Assembly (NCBI GenBank): GCA_050084985.1
Contig: JBITNC010000001.1
Span: 163,246,001 to 163,310,000 of the forward strand
DNA: 64,000 nucleotides
Reading direction: 5' to 3'
Source: Nageia nagi
Lineage: Eukaryota > Pinophyta
The position numbers and the translations under genes were made by a program. A model generated the notes under the pieces. That model had not been told where the DNA came from, searched no databases, and saw only the letters and a list, made by a program, of their open reading frames with translations. This document shows, piece by piece, positions 1-11,800 of the stretch. Positions within the stretch are counted from its first letter, which is position 1. Each line of letters starts with the position of its first letter.

Positions 1-2
1 AG

Positions 3-1297
3 CTAAAAGAGAAGATCATAGTAGCCATGCATGACATTCCAATGGTTGGTCATCCTGGTTTCTTTAAGACCTACAAACAAGTTCGTGACAAATTTGTGTG
101 GAAGGGACTAAAAGATGACATTCTGAAACATGTGAGAGAATGTGTAGCTTGCCAAGAGAACAAGATAGACACCTCACTTCCTGCTTGTCTACTTCAACCT
201 TTACCAATCCCAAGTAAAAAATGAAAGGTTACCTCCATGGATTTCATCACTAAAGTATCTAAGGTGATGGGTAAGGATTGTATCAATGTGGTAGTGTATA
301 GGTTGACAAAATTTGCACACTTTTTTGCCATTTCTACTACATGTACATCTATACAGTTGGCTGATTTATTTTTTAGAGAAGTTTTCAAATTGCATGGGTT
401 GCCTAAGACCATTGTAAGTGATAGGGACAGCAAGTTTATGAGTCATTTTTGGCAAGAATTATTTAGATTATGTGGTATTGTTTTGACTCCTAGTACTTCT
501 TGTCATTCTCAAACTGATGGGCAAAGTGAAATTGTAAACAAATGGATTGAAGGCTACCTTCGACACTATGTTATAGGGAAACAAAAGTCATGGGTGAAAT
601 GGTTGTATTTGGGAGAGTTTTGCTACAATTCCACATATCACATGTCCATCAAGATGACTCATTTTCAAGCCTTGTATGGTTATAACTCTCCTAACATTGC
701 TGATTTGTTGCTGAATGATAGCAGGGTTCCAAGTGCACATGATTTTGTGGAGGAGAATTAAAAATTTTTGCAAGCACTCAAAGATAACATTCAGATTGCA
801 CAAAACCAGCAAAAGAAATATGCTGATCAGCAGTGTATAGAGCACATATTTGAAGTGGGAGACATGGTGTATGTGAGGCTTGAGCCATATAGATAGTCTA
901 CAATGAAAAAAAGTGGTGCTGAAAAGCTGAAACCACGATTTTATGGGCCTTACAAGGTAGTAAGGAAGGTGGGTGAAGTTGCCTATGAGCTGGAACTTCC
1001 AACAGTAGCAAAATGCACAATGTTTTTCATGTTTCATGTCTCAAAAAGGCACTTGGGCAACAAGTAATACCCTCTTGTGAGCTTCCACCTTTGGATGATG
1101 AAGGGAAGCTACTGTTGGAACTTGAAATGGTGATGAAAACAAGAGAAAGAAGGCTGCGAACTAAGACCATCAATGAGTACCTCATCAAGCGGAAAGACTT
1201 GCCTTTTGAAGATGCTACTTGGGAAGGAGAAGAAATTCTCTCTCATCCAGCCCTGAATTGCTTGGGGACAAGCAATTTTATAGGGGGAGACTTGTAA
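3..1297 (+). pseudogene. Gypsy integrase plus chromodomain, degenerate
   Basis: Integrase inserts element cDNA into host DNA. The zinc-binding part keeps the H-H and C-x2-C pattern (HPGFFKTY ... ECVACQ, about 45-165). The catalytic core starts near 234 and keeps all three acidic residues: D in MDFITKV, D in VSDRDSKF and E in DGQSEIVN. The C-terminal part ends with HNVFHVSCLKK and a chromodomain-like segment with DATWEGEE (about 1010-1297). Stops occur near 222 (TGA where the family has Trp), 759 and 894, and the frame shifts near 1008, so no active protein can be made. The stop replacing Trp does not change frame, which shows simple point decay. Confidence 0.85.
1280..1292 (+). other. Polypurine tract of the Gypsy element
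   Basis: A purine run containing TAGGGGGAGA lies directly before the LTR start. Polypurine tracts prime plus-strand DNA synthesis. A similar purine block and spacing precede the LTR ending at 34980 (minus strand). Confidence 0.75.
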
Positions 1298-2040
1298 TGT
1301 CCCCATTTTTCTATTTTATTTTTGGCATTGTAATCCCATTTAAAATGTTTGAATTTATTTATGTGTAATAAGGGTGATATGGCACCCCATTTGTGCTAGG
1401 AATATAATGTTTTAATGTTATAACTTAAGTGAGTTACTTAAGTTATGGTGGGCCCAATTCAACATCAAAATAGAACTTGTCTATAAAGGTATGTTGAGTG
1501 CCCACGTTAGGGTTAGCTTATCATTTTGTTATTACAATTTTATGTTGTGGGCTGTTCCCCAACTCCACCATTGAGAAAGCTAGGAGATGTGCCCTAGTTT
1601 CTTGTGGTTTTCAGCTATATTAGCTAGGTGATGTGCCCTAGTGTATGGTTGTAGAGGTTAATTCATTTCAGAATACATATTGGTGCTCAAATCTGTATTT
1701 TCTTTCAATATTGGTGATCAAGGAAGTGTGAAGCCTCATCTTGGGAGCTATTTTGTGCAGTCCCCTAATTTTTAGGGATTCACGAATTTTTTGGGGGGGG
1801 GGGGGTGTTTTAGGAAAAACAAATTGCAGATCTGGATACCCTTTTGGCTGTTTAGTTTGTTCCACCTTTCAGAAAAATAAATAAAAATTTCTATGGTGGT
1901 GTTTCTATCAATTTTGTTATTTTTGGTAAGTTTCTGAGTTATATTCTGAAAATTTTTAAAACTGTAAATTTAGGATCATCATAGTATATAAAAACATTTT
2001 CTACTGCATGTTTCTATCCCTATCTCTTCTCACTTGTTTA
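1293..2040 (+). repeat. 3' LTR of the Gypsy chromovirus
   Basis: The start TGTAATGTCCCC immediately follows the polypurine tract. A TATA-like CTATAAAGG lies at 1481-1489, where an LTR promoter is expected. A repeated phrase (gatgtgccctag) occurs near 1585 and 1632, and a run of about 12 G lies near 1793. The 3' end is not determinable and could be anywhere from about 1990 to 2300. Confidence 0.65.
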
Positions 2041-2364
2041 TCTAATTCTATAGCAAAGTTTAGCTTATAGGTCTTTGTGCATTTTGAAATTGGAGGAAAA
2101 CTTGCAATCAACGTGGATGGTAAAACACACTTTCTCTCCAAACTTTGCTCAAGAAGATCTCCCATCATTTGAACCAAGTACGTTTAAAACCTGTAATGAA
2201 GCCATCCTTGCATACTACAAATGGCTTTGCTATCATTTGGTTTCTTATACTATTTATTGCAACCATTCCCTTGAAACGATCACATACTACTCCAATCATT
2301 TGAACCAAGTATCGTAATGAATTATCCTTTACTTCCATAGACAAATTGGATTTAATTATCTCAA
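2041..2364. other. Spacer without recognisable gene
   Basis: No protein motif is seen. The phrase atcatttgaaccaagta occurs twice (about 2163 and 2295), and related phrases recur near 8007 and 8165 beyond the Copia insertion. This suggests the spacer and the stretch after 7825 were one repeat-bearing segment before the Copia element arrived. Confidence 0.5.
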
Positions 2365-2369
2365 TTATT

Positions 2370-2890
2370 TGAAGTTTATTACCATAAACTTATAATGTAC
2401 AATGCATTAACATTCACCATACAAACATCAATATATTATACAAAACGAAATTGGGACAAATTTGAAGATTTATTGTGGAAAACTTTATTGTCACATTTTG
2501 TCAAACAGTTTGCATTACAAGTCTGGGTGCAATCTATGAGTTACACCAATCTACACCACAATCCAACCCAAGAACAAGTCCAGATTGTTTATTTATACAT
2601 CTCGAAGCTTAACTGAAAGAAACAAAAAGAAAAACGACGAAGAAAGCAATTGAAAATGGCAAAAAACGACTTGACAATTCAGCTTTGACTGTTCTGAACT
2701 GCTAGATTGAAATGCGATCGCGTTTAAGGGAAAATGCGTCGGGTCAATGCTTTTAAAAAAACGTTGGTGTGTTTTGGAAATGCGATGGGGTTTTTGTGGG
2801 AATGCCCTGGGGAGCTATGTTTCATCAGAAAGGTTAAATTTTCCATTTTTGAGCTCGAATTCTAAAGTCTAATGAAGTGTACTTGCAACA
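2370..2890 (-). repeat. 3' LTR of Copia-1
   Basis: A 521-bp copy of the LTR at 7310-7820 with the same termini. Differences include many C/T and G/A changes and several small indels, mostly in the CG-containing part around 2700-2800. It follows the polypurine tract. Confidence 0.93.
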
Positions 2891-5800
2891 AACTCCCCCT
2901 TGATGGTGATAGGGTTGACAATCAGATCTCTCAACATCAGAAACTGAGATGTAGCAACATGTTTTGTGAATATATCAGCAATCTGGTCCTTAGTATTGCA
3001 ATACCTTAGTTTGATCAAATTCTTCTTCACCATGTCTCTGATAAAATGATACTTGATATCAAAGTGTTTAGAATGTTCATGGTGGACTGGATTTTGTGCC
3101 AACTTAATGGCACTTTGGTTGTCACAAAAAAATGTAGTAGAATGTTCTTGCTTCTCACCAATCTCATCAAGAACTTTCCTAAGGCACAAGGCTTGTGCAC
3201 CATCTGAGGTCGATGCTATATATTCAGCCTCAGTAGAAGACAAAGCAACTGTAGATTGCTTCTTTGAACTCCAGGTAACCAACCTAGTACCAAGTGAGAA
3301 GTAGTTGCCAGTAGTGGACTTCCGGTCATCAAGATTACTCCCACAATCGCTGTCCCTAAAACCAACCAGCTTCAAATTATCAGTAGAGAAGTAATGAAGG
3401 CCATAATTTGCTGTACCACATACATACCTCAGCATTCTCTTGGCTGCTTTCAAGTGTAAGCAAGAAAGATTAGCCATGTACCTAGAACAAAGAGATATTG
3501 CATAACATATATCCAGCCTTGTATTACAAAGGAACATTAGACTCCCTACAATGCTCCTATACTCTGTTTTACATACTTTTTCAGCCCCATCATTTGAACA
3601 GAAAAGCTCTCCATGGGCAATTGGAGTAGCTGCAGGTTTGCATTCACTCATGCCAAACTTCTTCATCTCCCTACCATATTTGGCTTGGCAAAGAAATATT
3701 TCATCATGTGTTTGATGTACTTCCATGCTTAAGAAGTAACTCATCAAACCAAGATCAATCATATCAAATTCCTTTTTCATCTCAGCTTTAAAAGAATCAC
3801 ATAATGAAGAACTACTTCCCATAAACAACAAATCATCAACATACAAGCAAACAAGTAGAATATCAATACCTTGTTTCTTGTAATACAAAGTGTGCTCACT
3901 CTTATTTCGCTGAAAGCAACACTTAAGAAAGTAGTCATTGATTCTTGTGTACCAAGCTCTTGGAGCTTGCTTCAGCCCATATAAGGCCTTCTTCAATCTA
4001 TAGACCTGATCCTCTTTGCCTTGAATCTCAAAACCTTGAGGTTGTGCCACATATACCTCTTCTTCAAGATAGCCATTAAGGAATGCACTCTTCACATCCA
4101 TGTGATGCACATTCCAATGCTTGAGGGCAGCCAATGAAAGCACCATCTGAATGGTCTCTTGACTTGCAACAAGAGCAAAAGTCTCCTCATAGTCTATGCC
4201 ATACTTTTGTGTGAACCCTTTTGCTACCAACCGTGCTTTATACCTTTCAATGGAACTATCACTATTCCTCTTGAGATCCATTTACATCCAACAAATTTTC
4301 TTTTTGTGGGCAGATCACATAACTCCCATGTGTCATTCTTGACAATGGAAGACATCTCCTCATTCATAGCCTTCATCCATACTTTGTTAGAACAAGCTTG
4401 TTCAAAACAAGAAGGCTTAAAATCATCAAGTTTAGTAACTTTAGAAGATTTAGAAACATGTGCATTGAAAGTAGTAGAAATAAGTGCATTGTTTACCATA
4501 TCACCTTTGGGCTCACCATTGTCTTCATCTCCCAACATTTGCAAGTTTTCAAGCCTTTACAATGTAGTATCAAGCTCCTTGTCAACCTTCTAGAGAAGTT
4601 TTGATCTAACATTTGGGAAGATGGATGATCTTTCAACAATCTTTTACCTTTCATTGACTGATTTACACACTCACTTGGTGATGGAGGTGAAGAAGAACCA
4701 TATTGTGGACTTGATGGTGCACTAGAAGACCCCATTTATGATGAGGAATCAAATCTGGGCTGAACTTGACTGTGTGAAACATGGCTGGGCTGAACACTTC
4801 CTTGATCATTTGAAGCAACTTCTTCAAACATACTATCATCAACAAACAACTTTTGGCATTTTTGAGACTTTCAACTTCCCCCTTAATCAAAAATGGCATC
4901 TCTGGACACCACAACATTGTGAGAAATTGGATTAAAAAATCTGTAAGCTTTGTAGTGTTCACTATAGCCAATAAAAATCCACCTCTCACTTTTAGCATCA
5001 AGCTTTTTTCTATGCTCATCACTTATATGAACATATGCTAGACAACCAAATACTTTGAAATGTTTCACACTTGGCTTCTTTCCAAGCCAACATTCATATG
5101 GAGTAATATTATCCAAACTCCTTGTATGACTCCTATTTAAAACATAAACAACAGTCCGTATAGCTTCAGCCCAATAAAAATTACTCAAACCTTTTGTGTG
5201 CATCATACACCTTGCCATCTTTACCAAAGTCCGGTTCTTTATTTCAGCGACCCCATTTTGTTGGGGTGTATATGGTGATGTTAATTGCCTCTTTATGCCG
5301 GAATCTCTACAAAACTTCAAGAAATCATTAGAGCAAAACTCACCACCACAATCAGTCCTTAAACACTTAATAGTATTCCCACTCTGATTCTCAACACTAG
5401 CTTTAAAAGCCATGAAGCACTCAAAAGCCTCATCTTTGTGTTTAAGAAAATACACCCAACAATATCTGGAAAAATCATCAATAAAGGTAAGAAAATAAGA
5501 AGCTTTACCCATACTTTGTGTTTGCATTGGTTCACAAAGATCACTATGAACCAGCTGTAGAAGAGATTGGGCCTTCCATGCTTTGTTATTTGGAAAATGC
5601 CCCCTTGCATGCTTTCCAAGAGCACACCCTTCACAAAGTTTTGTAGTATCTTGGACCTTTAACAAACCATACACAAGTGGAAATAAAAGCTTTAAACTCC
5701 GAAAATTCACATGGCCAAATTTCAGATGCGATAAAGTTGCATTATCATCAATGCTCACACAAGCAAAGCCTCCCCCTTAGTCAACAAACTTGATCGCAAA

Positions 5801-7188
5801 AAGTTTGTTTTTATTCATTTTTACTATAGTAACCAGCCTTCCACCTTTGTTTTTATCATATATTTTGCATATTTTATCTTCAAAAACCAACTTATAATTA
5901 TTTTCAAGCATTTGCCCAACACTTAAAAGAGAATGTTTTAAATCAGGAGCAAAATAGATACTTTTGACCTTCATAGTACCTCTTTTGGTAGGAATTGCCA
6001 TTTCTCCCTTTGCAATCACCTCCAATGTTTTCTCATTCCCAAGTTTGATACTGGAACTAGAGGAATGATCAAGAGATGAAAAAAGCTCCTTCTTTCCGAT
6101 CATTGGTTGGAACAACCACTATCAAGAACTCAAGTTTCACCATTGATGAAATCTTTCGGTTTGTCTTGTGAAAGAAGTGCTTTGCTTCCATGATTCTTCT
6201 CTTGGAAAATAGAAAGAAACAAGTAATCCTCTTCATAGGATTTTTCTTCTCCATAATTGGTTGATCTCCTATTGTTTTGAGAGGCTTGTTTCAGCCTACA
6301 CTCCCTCTCATAATGGCCATACTTGTTACAATGATAACATTGCACAGTCTTCTTGTCTCTTCCTCCACCTCTAGAACTAGATCCTCCTCTTGCACATGTG
6401 CTTGCACTTGCACTATTGGCTTGGTCACCATCAAGAATCTGATCTCTCCCTCTTCCTCTTCCAGAAGATCCTCTTCTTCCTCCTCTTCCATTTCGGCCTC
6501 TACCTTGACCTCCTCCGCTATTGCTTTCATTTTCCCTGGATGAGAATGCTTGTTCTTCACTTGCACCAATGTTGGATCTTCTCAAAAACCTCTCTTCATA
6601 AGATGTAAGAGAGCCAACTAACTGATCAAACTCCATGGTGGAAAGGCCTTTGGTCTCTTCAATAACAAGAGCCACATTATCCCATTTTGATTGTGAAGTC
6701 CTAAAGACTTTCTTAATGACCAAAGCTTTGTCCATATCATCACCAGGGGTGGCCATTTTGTTCACTATGGCCTTCACCCTTACACAATAATCACCCACAC
6801 TCTCATTTTCATGCTGTTTGAGATTCTTAGAATCTATCCTCAAGGTTTGAAGCTTGACCTTCTTCACTTTGACACTTCCTTGGTAGCCTTCTTTCAAAGC
6901 TTTTCATGCATCAAGAGCGGTTTTGTGGGCAAAGATTCGTGGGAATATGCTCTTATCAAGAGCAGCTTGGATATGAGACAAAGCCAAGAAGTTCTTCTTC
7001 TTCTTCTCCTTAGTCTCCTTTTTAGTGTTTTCACTTAGAACACTCCAATCATCAGGCTCTTTGTAGCCATCCTCTACAATGACCCATAAATCTTTTCCTT
7101 CAAAGAGAGTCATCATCATGATGTTCCAATATTCATAATCAGTTCCATCAAATTTAGGAATTGGTATTGAATTTGAGTTGCTTGCCAT
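2869..7188 (-). pseudogene. Copia-1 gag-pol polyprotein, degenerate
   Basis: Gag starts at 7188 (MASNSNSIPIPKFDG) and runs to a zinc knuckle C-x2-C-x4-H-x4-C (CYHCNKYGHYEREC, about 6300-6340). The protease site VLDSGCSN lies near 6120. The GAG-pre-integrase region has GCALGKHARG. The integrase keeps D in LVHSDLCEP, D in RTDCGGEF and E in NGVAEIKNR, where the usual Arg after Glu is Ile. RT has the catalytic YVDD ([11 protein letters not shown], about 3830-3860), and RNase H has STEAEYIA near 3220. Breaks: a TGA after residue 95 and a TGA just before the protease motif, both where Trp is expected; a frameshift right after CSN; a stop near 5776; and another frameshift near 4280. The 2869-4281 part is the longest intact piece (470 codons). 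Confidence 0.93.
2891..2902 (-). other. Polypurine tract of Copia-1
   Basis: Minus-strand AAGGGGGAGTT directly precedes the 3' LTR. It matches the classic Copia plus-strand primer and is shared in form with Copia-2 at 13026-13036. Confidence 0.85.
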
Positions 7189-7295
7189 TACAACAAATCT
7201 TCAACACAACTTGGATTTGCAAAAAATTCTTTCAAAACTTTTGGACAACACCCACAGTTTTCAAACTCAACAAAAACTTAATTCTTGATCTTCAA

Positions 7296-7307
7296 GCTTT
7301 GATACCA
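7296..7307 (-). other. Primer-binding site of Copia-1
   Basis: Minus-strand TGGTATCAAAGC, two bases inside the 5' LTR. This is the usual plant Copia site complementary to the 3' end of initiator tRNA-Met, with one difference from the common TGGTATCAGAGC. Confidence 0.85.
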
Positions 7308-7309
7308 AA

Positions 7310-7820
7310 TGAAGTTTATTACCATAAACTTATAATGTACAATGCATTAACATTCACCATACAAACATCAATACATTATACAAAACAAAATTGGGACAAA
7401 TCTGAAGATTTATTATGGAAAACTTTACTGTGACATTTTGTCAAATAGTTTGCATTACAAATCTGAGTGCGATCTATGAGTTACACCAATATACACAACA
7501 AATCCAACCCAAGAACAAGTCCAAATTGTTTATTTATACATCCCGAAGCTTAACTGAAAGAAAAACATGAAGAAAGCAACTGAAAAGGGCAAAAAACGAC
7601 TTAACAGTTTGCCCTTAATTGTTTTGAACTACTAGACTAAAACACAGTCGTGTTTTAGGGAAAACGCGTTGGGTCAACGCATTTTAGAAAACTCGGGCAC
7701 TTTTTGGAAACGCGACGGCGTTTTTGTAGGAAATGCCTTGGGGGCTGCGTTTCATCAGAAAGGTTAAATTTTCCATTTTTGAGCTCGAATTCTGAAGTCT
7801 AATGAAGTGTACTTGCAACA
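7310..7820 (-). repeat. 5' LTR of Copia-1
   Basis: On the minus strand it begins TGTTGCAAGTAC and ends AAACTTCA, giving TG...CA termini. It is 511 bp and matches 2370-2890 over its whole length. The primer-binding site follows after two bases. Confidence 0.93.
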
Positions 7821-7825
7821 TTATT

Positions 7826-8356
7826 TCTATTTGTTTAATCTTCGACTCACTCAATTCGGTTTGAACATCACTTTGGCCTTCGACTCTATTGACAATACTT
7901 TCTTCTCCTTAGCATAACAAGTGTAATAAAAATCAATTTACAAACACATAAAACTTAAAAAATCATAAAAGAAAGGTAATTGAAACTTACAACAAGTGGA
8001 TTCCCATCATTTGAGTTCTGGTACCATCACTTTGGCCTTTTACTCTTTTAATGATACTTTCTTCTCCATAGCATAACAAGTGTAAAAGAAATTAATTTAC
8101 AAACACATAAAACTCTAAAAATCATAAAATTAAGGTAATTGAATTTTACAAGAAGTGGATTCTCATCAATTGAGTTCTTGGTACTTACATTCTACCACCA
8201 TTTCTGCTATTAAGCATATGAATTGCAAACGTAAGAACAATCAATTAAGAAACATAAAAAACTTATAAAATCAGCTAATTAAGGTATTTAAAACAAAGAA
8301 TGTGAAGAAAACATAGAAAACCTCTTGTTTTGGTTGAAAGTGGTTATTATTGCCAA
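7826..8356. repeat. Spacer between the two Copia elements, mostly a 159-bp tandem duplication
   Basis: Two imperfect copies of a 159-bp unit lie at about 7866-8024 and 8025-8184. Each starts catcactttgg and ends with gagttct(t)ggtac. The remainder is AT-rich with no coding signal. The unit has no recognisable protein or LTR content. Confidence 0.7.
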
Positions 8357-8361
8357 TACCC

Positions 8362-8808
8362 TGTTGGAGATTTAAGTTTTACAAATTCGTTAGAATAAAA
8401 TGCAGCCACATTTCATCTGTCTGTGGAAACGTTGCCGCATTTCTGAAAACGTTTCCATGTTTTTGCTACCCTCCATGTTTCTAAAAACGCCCCCGCGTTT
8501 TGTCAGAGCTTTTGAAAGTTACGAGCATCTAAGATGTTTTCATCCGTTTTTCTTAATTGCATGATGTTGTAAGGTTTGTTACTTTGTAGGGATGATGGAG
8601 AGTGTCTCAAAACATGTTTGTAACTCCCATTTAGCTAGTTTTGATAAGATTTGAGTGGATTTGTGTAACAGTCCATAGCATTCATTTTTGGTCCATTTTG
8701 TAACCTCCATGAGCTCAGATCAGTTACTCATTGAGGTCCTATATATTGTACTTTGAATTTGCTAAATGAATTAGCTTGTTGTGTGCTTAGTTCTTTCTTA
8801 TTCTCTTG
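8362..8808 (+). repeat. 5' LTR of Copia-2
   Basis: Starts TGTTGGAGATTTAAG and matches the 13037 copy. Several gtttc/gcgttt motifs occur in the first 150 bp, as in the Copia-1 LTR. A TATA-like ctatatatt lies near 8739, followed by the presumed transcript start. It carries a short segment (about 8695-8710) absent from the 3' copy. Confidence 0.9.
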
Positions 8809-8811
8809 TAT

Positions 8812-8823
8812 TGGCATCAAAGC
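8812..8823 (+). other. Primer-binding site of Copia-2
   Basis: TGGCATCAAAGC, three bases after the LTR. It is a two-base variant of the initiator tRNA-Met site. Confidence 0.75.
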
Positions 8824-8852
8824 TAGTTGATCTTAGTTGGGTTTGAAGAGGC

Positions 8853-11800
8853 TATGGGTACTTTGCAACAACTTAGCAAGTTTTTGCAAAAAGTGATCCA
8901 AATAGGTCTGTAGTGTGTGCTGACTCTGTAGTGAATTCTCATTCCATACCAGAGTTCAATGGGGAGGATTATGAATGTTGGGCATTGAAAATGAAGCATT
9001 TGCTCATAGGCAAGGGAATATGGGACATCATTGAGGATGGCTATGTGGAACCAAATTGGGCCACACTTCCTCAAGTTGATAGGCTTGCTAAAAGAGAGGC
9101 CCAATAGAAGAATTTCTTTGCTATCTACAATATCTAATCAGCCTTGGACAAGAGGTTGTTCCCAAGGATTGTTAGTTGCAATATAGCAAAGGATGCATGA
9201 AAGGTCTTGAGAGATGGGTTCCAAGGTAATGACCAAGTGAAGCAAGTGAGGCTTCAAACTTTGAAAACAGTTTTTGAAAATCTGAAGCAAAAAGAGGATG
9301 AGAAGGTTGGAGAGTATTGTGTAAGAGTGAAGACTTGTGTCCAAATGATGGAGACACTTGGAGAGGAGATCAAAAATCCTGTTGTAGTGAAGAAAGTGTT
9401 GAGAACACTTCTTTCCAAATGGAGCCAAACCACTATCATGTTTGAAGAGACCAAAGATCCGAGCACTCTCACTCTTGATCAGCTCATTGGTTCTTTGATG
9501 TCACATGAAGAAAGGCTTGCTCCACTTTCCAATGTTGGGAGTGTGGAAGAGAAGGCCTTCACTTCTAAAGAAGTTGACACTAGCACTAGTGGTCAAGGGG
9601 GAGCTCAAGGTAGAGGAAGAGGTAGATCTTCTAGAGGAAGAGGAAAAGGAAGGAGAGGTGGCTTCCAAGGTAGAGGAGGATTCTAAGGAAGAGGTAGAGG
9701 GGATTCTCCAAGAGGTGACAAAAGAGACAAGCAATGTTACTATTGTAACAAGTATGGACACTATGAGAGAGAATGTAGATTGAAGGCTTCTCAAGAAGGA
9801 TCCCAAAGTGCCAACTATGGTGAGGAGGATGGACCCTCCATTTTGCTCTTGTCTTATGTCCACTCAGCCCAAAAGCAAGATGACACATGGATTCTTGACA
9901 CCGGTTGCCCCAACCACATGACCGGCAAGGGAGATTTGTTTTGTGCCATGGATGATGCCTACAAGTCCAAGATCACACTTGGAGATGACAAAGCCATTTA
10001 AGTTGAAGGCATGGGAGCTATGGAGGGATCTACAAATGAAGGTAATAAGAGGGTCAATGATGTATATTTCATTCCAAAGTTGAAATATAATTTGTTGAGT
10101 GTGGGGCAAATAATGGAAAAAAACTACAAGCTTGTGTTTGAGGATAGAAAATGTATGATTTTTGATAAAAGCAAAGGGTATAAGCATGTCACCACTATTC
10201 CCATGACAAGGAATAGATTGTTTCCTCTTAGATTTGGTGAGTGAAACTCCAATTTTGCTAATGTTGCTATTGATGATAAGAGTTGGCTTTGGCATTTGAG
10301 ATATGGGCATCTCAACTTTGCAAGTTTGAGAAGTTTGGTCTACAATGAGATGGTGTATTGGCTGCCCAAAGTCCAAGAGCATAAAGAAGTGTGTGCCGGA
10401 TGTGCTATGGGCAAGCATTCAAGATCAAGCTTCCCAAAAGGTCAAACATGGAGAGCCTCTTACCCCTCCAATTGGTGCATAGTGACATATGTGGGCCAAT
10501 GCAAACTTCAAGTATTGGTAAAAGTCTTTATTTCCTTACTTTCATTGATGATTGTACAAGAATGTGTTGGATTTACTCTCTTAAGCACAAGGATGAAGCT
10601 TTTGCATACTTTAAAGAGTTCAAGAACAATGTTGAAAAGCAAAGTGGCTATTATTTGAAATGTTTAAGAACAGATAGAGGGGGGGAGTTTTGTAGTAATG
10701 AAATCTTGCAATATTGTAAAGATTGTCGTGTGAGAAGGCAACTCACTGCTGCCTACACTCCACAACAAAATGGTGTAGTTGAACGTAAGAACAAAACTTT
10801 GGCTAATATGGCAAGAAGCATGCTCCAAACTAAAGGTTTAAGCAATAGTTATTGGGCTGAAGCTATGAGGACAGCAGTGTATATTTTAAATAGATGTCCA
10901 ACCTCTAGTTTGGATGGCATAACTCCTTTTGAGGCATGGTATGATAAAAGACAAAATATGAATCATTTTGGATTGTTTGGTTGCTTGGGTTATGTGCACG
11001 TTCCAAAGGAGCATAGACAAAAATTAGATCCAAAGAGTGAGCCTTGCATATTTATTGGTTATTGTGAAACAAGTAAAGCATATAGATTGTACAATCCCAA
11101 AATTCACAAAGTTGTTGTTTCAAGAGATGTTATTTTTGATGAGGGGAGAGCATGGGGTCATCAAAAACAACTTATTGATGTGGATCCTTTGATGGAAGCT
11201 CTTCCAATGTGCAATCTATTGTTCAGCCCAGCCAACAAAATGTACAGCCCAAAGCTTCAAACAGTCCACAAAAGCCCACACAAGTGCAGCCCAAAGATGT
11301 TCAAAGTGATGGTGATGCATCTCCAAACAAGAATGATAAAGTAAGAGGTAATAGAACACTTGCAAGTCATTCTCCTTCTCAAATGTTAGATCAGAATTTT
11401 TCAAAGAGAGTTACAAGAGAACAAGCAAGAGAAGTAGATCAAGTAATTAAAAGGCTTGAAAATCTCTATTTGGATAGTGATGAGTTGGATGGTGAACCAA
11501 AGGTGAGTTAGCTAGTTTTGCATTGGTAGCTAGTGCTGATTTAGAACCTTCTTGTTATGAAAATGCATGTACTAATGATGTTTGGATGAAGGCCATGGAA
11601 GAGGAGACGCACTCCATTGAGAAAAATGATACATGGGAGCTAGTTGAGCTTCCAAGAGGGAAAAGGTTGCAGGCTCTAAATGGGTCTATAAAACAAAGTT
11701 GAATGCTGATGGCACCATTGAGAGGCATAAGGGTAGACTTGTGGCCAAAGGCTTCACTCAGAGATACATCATAGACTACGAGGAGACCTTTGCTCCTGTT

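Larger units (their letters stand above)
1..2040 (+). mobile_element. 3' half of a Ty3/Gypsy chromovirus (integrase, chromodomain, 3' LTR)
   Basis: The element enters from the left edge, so gag, protease, reverse transcriptase and the 5' LTR are not visible. The order seen is integrase zinc-binding domain, integrase core, C-terminal integrase region, chromodomain-like end, polypurine tract, then an LTR opening with TGTAATGTCCCC. This order and the terminal chromodomain are typical of plant chromoviruses. The right limit is approximate because the LTR end has no clear terminus and no second LTR is present for comparison. Confidence 0.85.
2370..7820 (-). mobile_element. Complete Ty1/Copia retrotransposon (Copia-1)
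   Basis: A 5451-bp element with two LTRs (7310-7820 and 2370-2890), a tRNA-Met-type primer site next to the 5' LTR and a polypurine tract next to the 3' LTR. It is flanked by a perfect 5-bp target duplication, TTATT, at 2365-2369 and 7821-7825. The order gag, protease, integrase, reverse transcriptase, RNase H is that of Ty1/Copia. The wording of the RT and RNase H resembles the Tork-type group; that is impression only. The LTRs differ at roughly one site in ten, so the insertion is old. The coding region has several stops and frameshifts. Confidence 0.95.

Noticed and set aside
1790-1806. Run of about 12 G as a regulatory or quadruplex signal
   Set aside because: An isolated homopolymer within an LTR; replication slippage or sequencing error is the simpler explanation.
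6277-6543. Plus-strand Ser/Thr-rich open frame
   Set aside because: It is the antisense of the Copia-1 gag Gly/Arg-rich and zinc-knuckle region; its composition follows from that.
9864-10418. 184-codon minus-strand open frame
   Set aside because: Antisense of the Copia-2 protease and GAG-pre-integrase region, which has clear family motifs on the plus strand.
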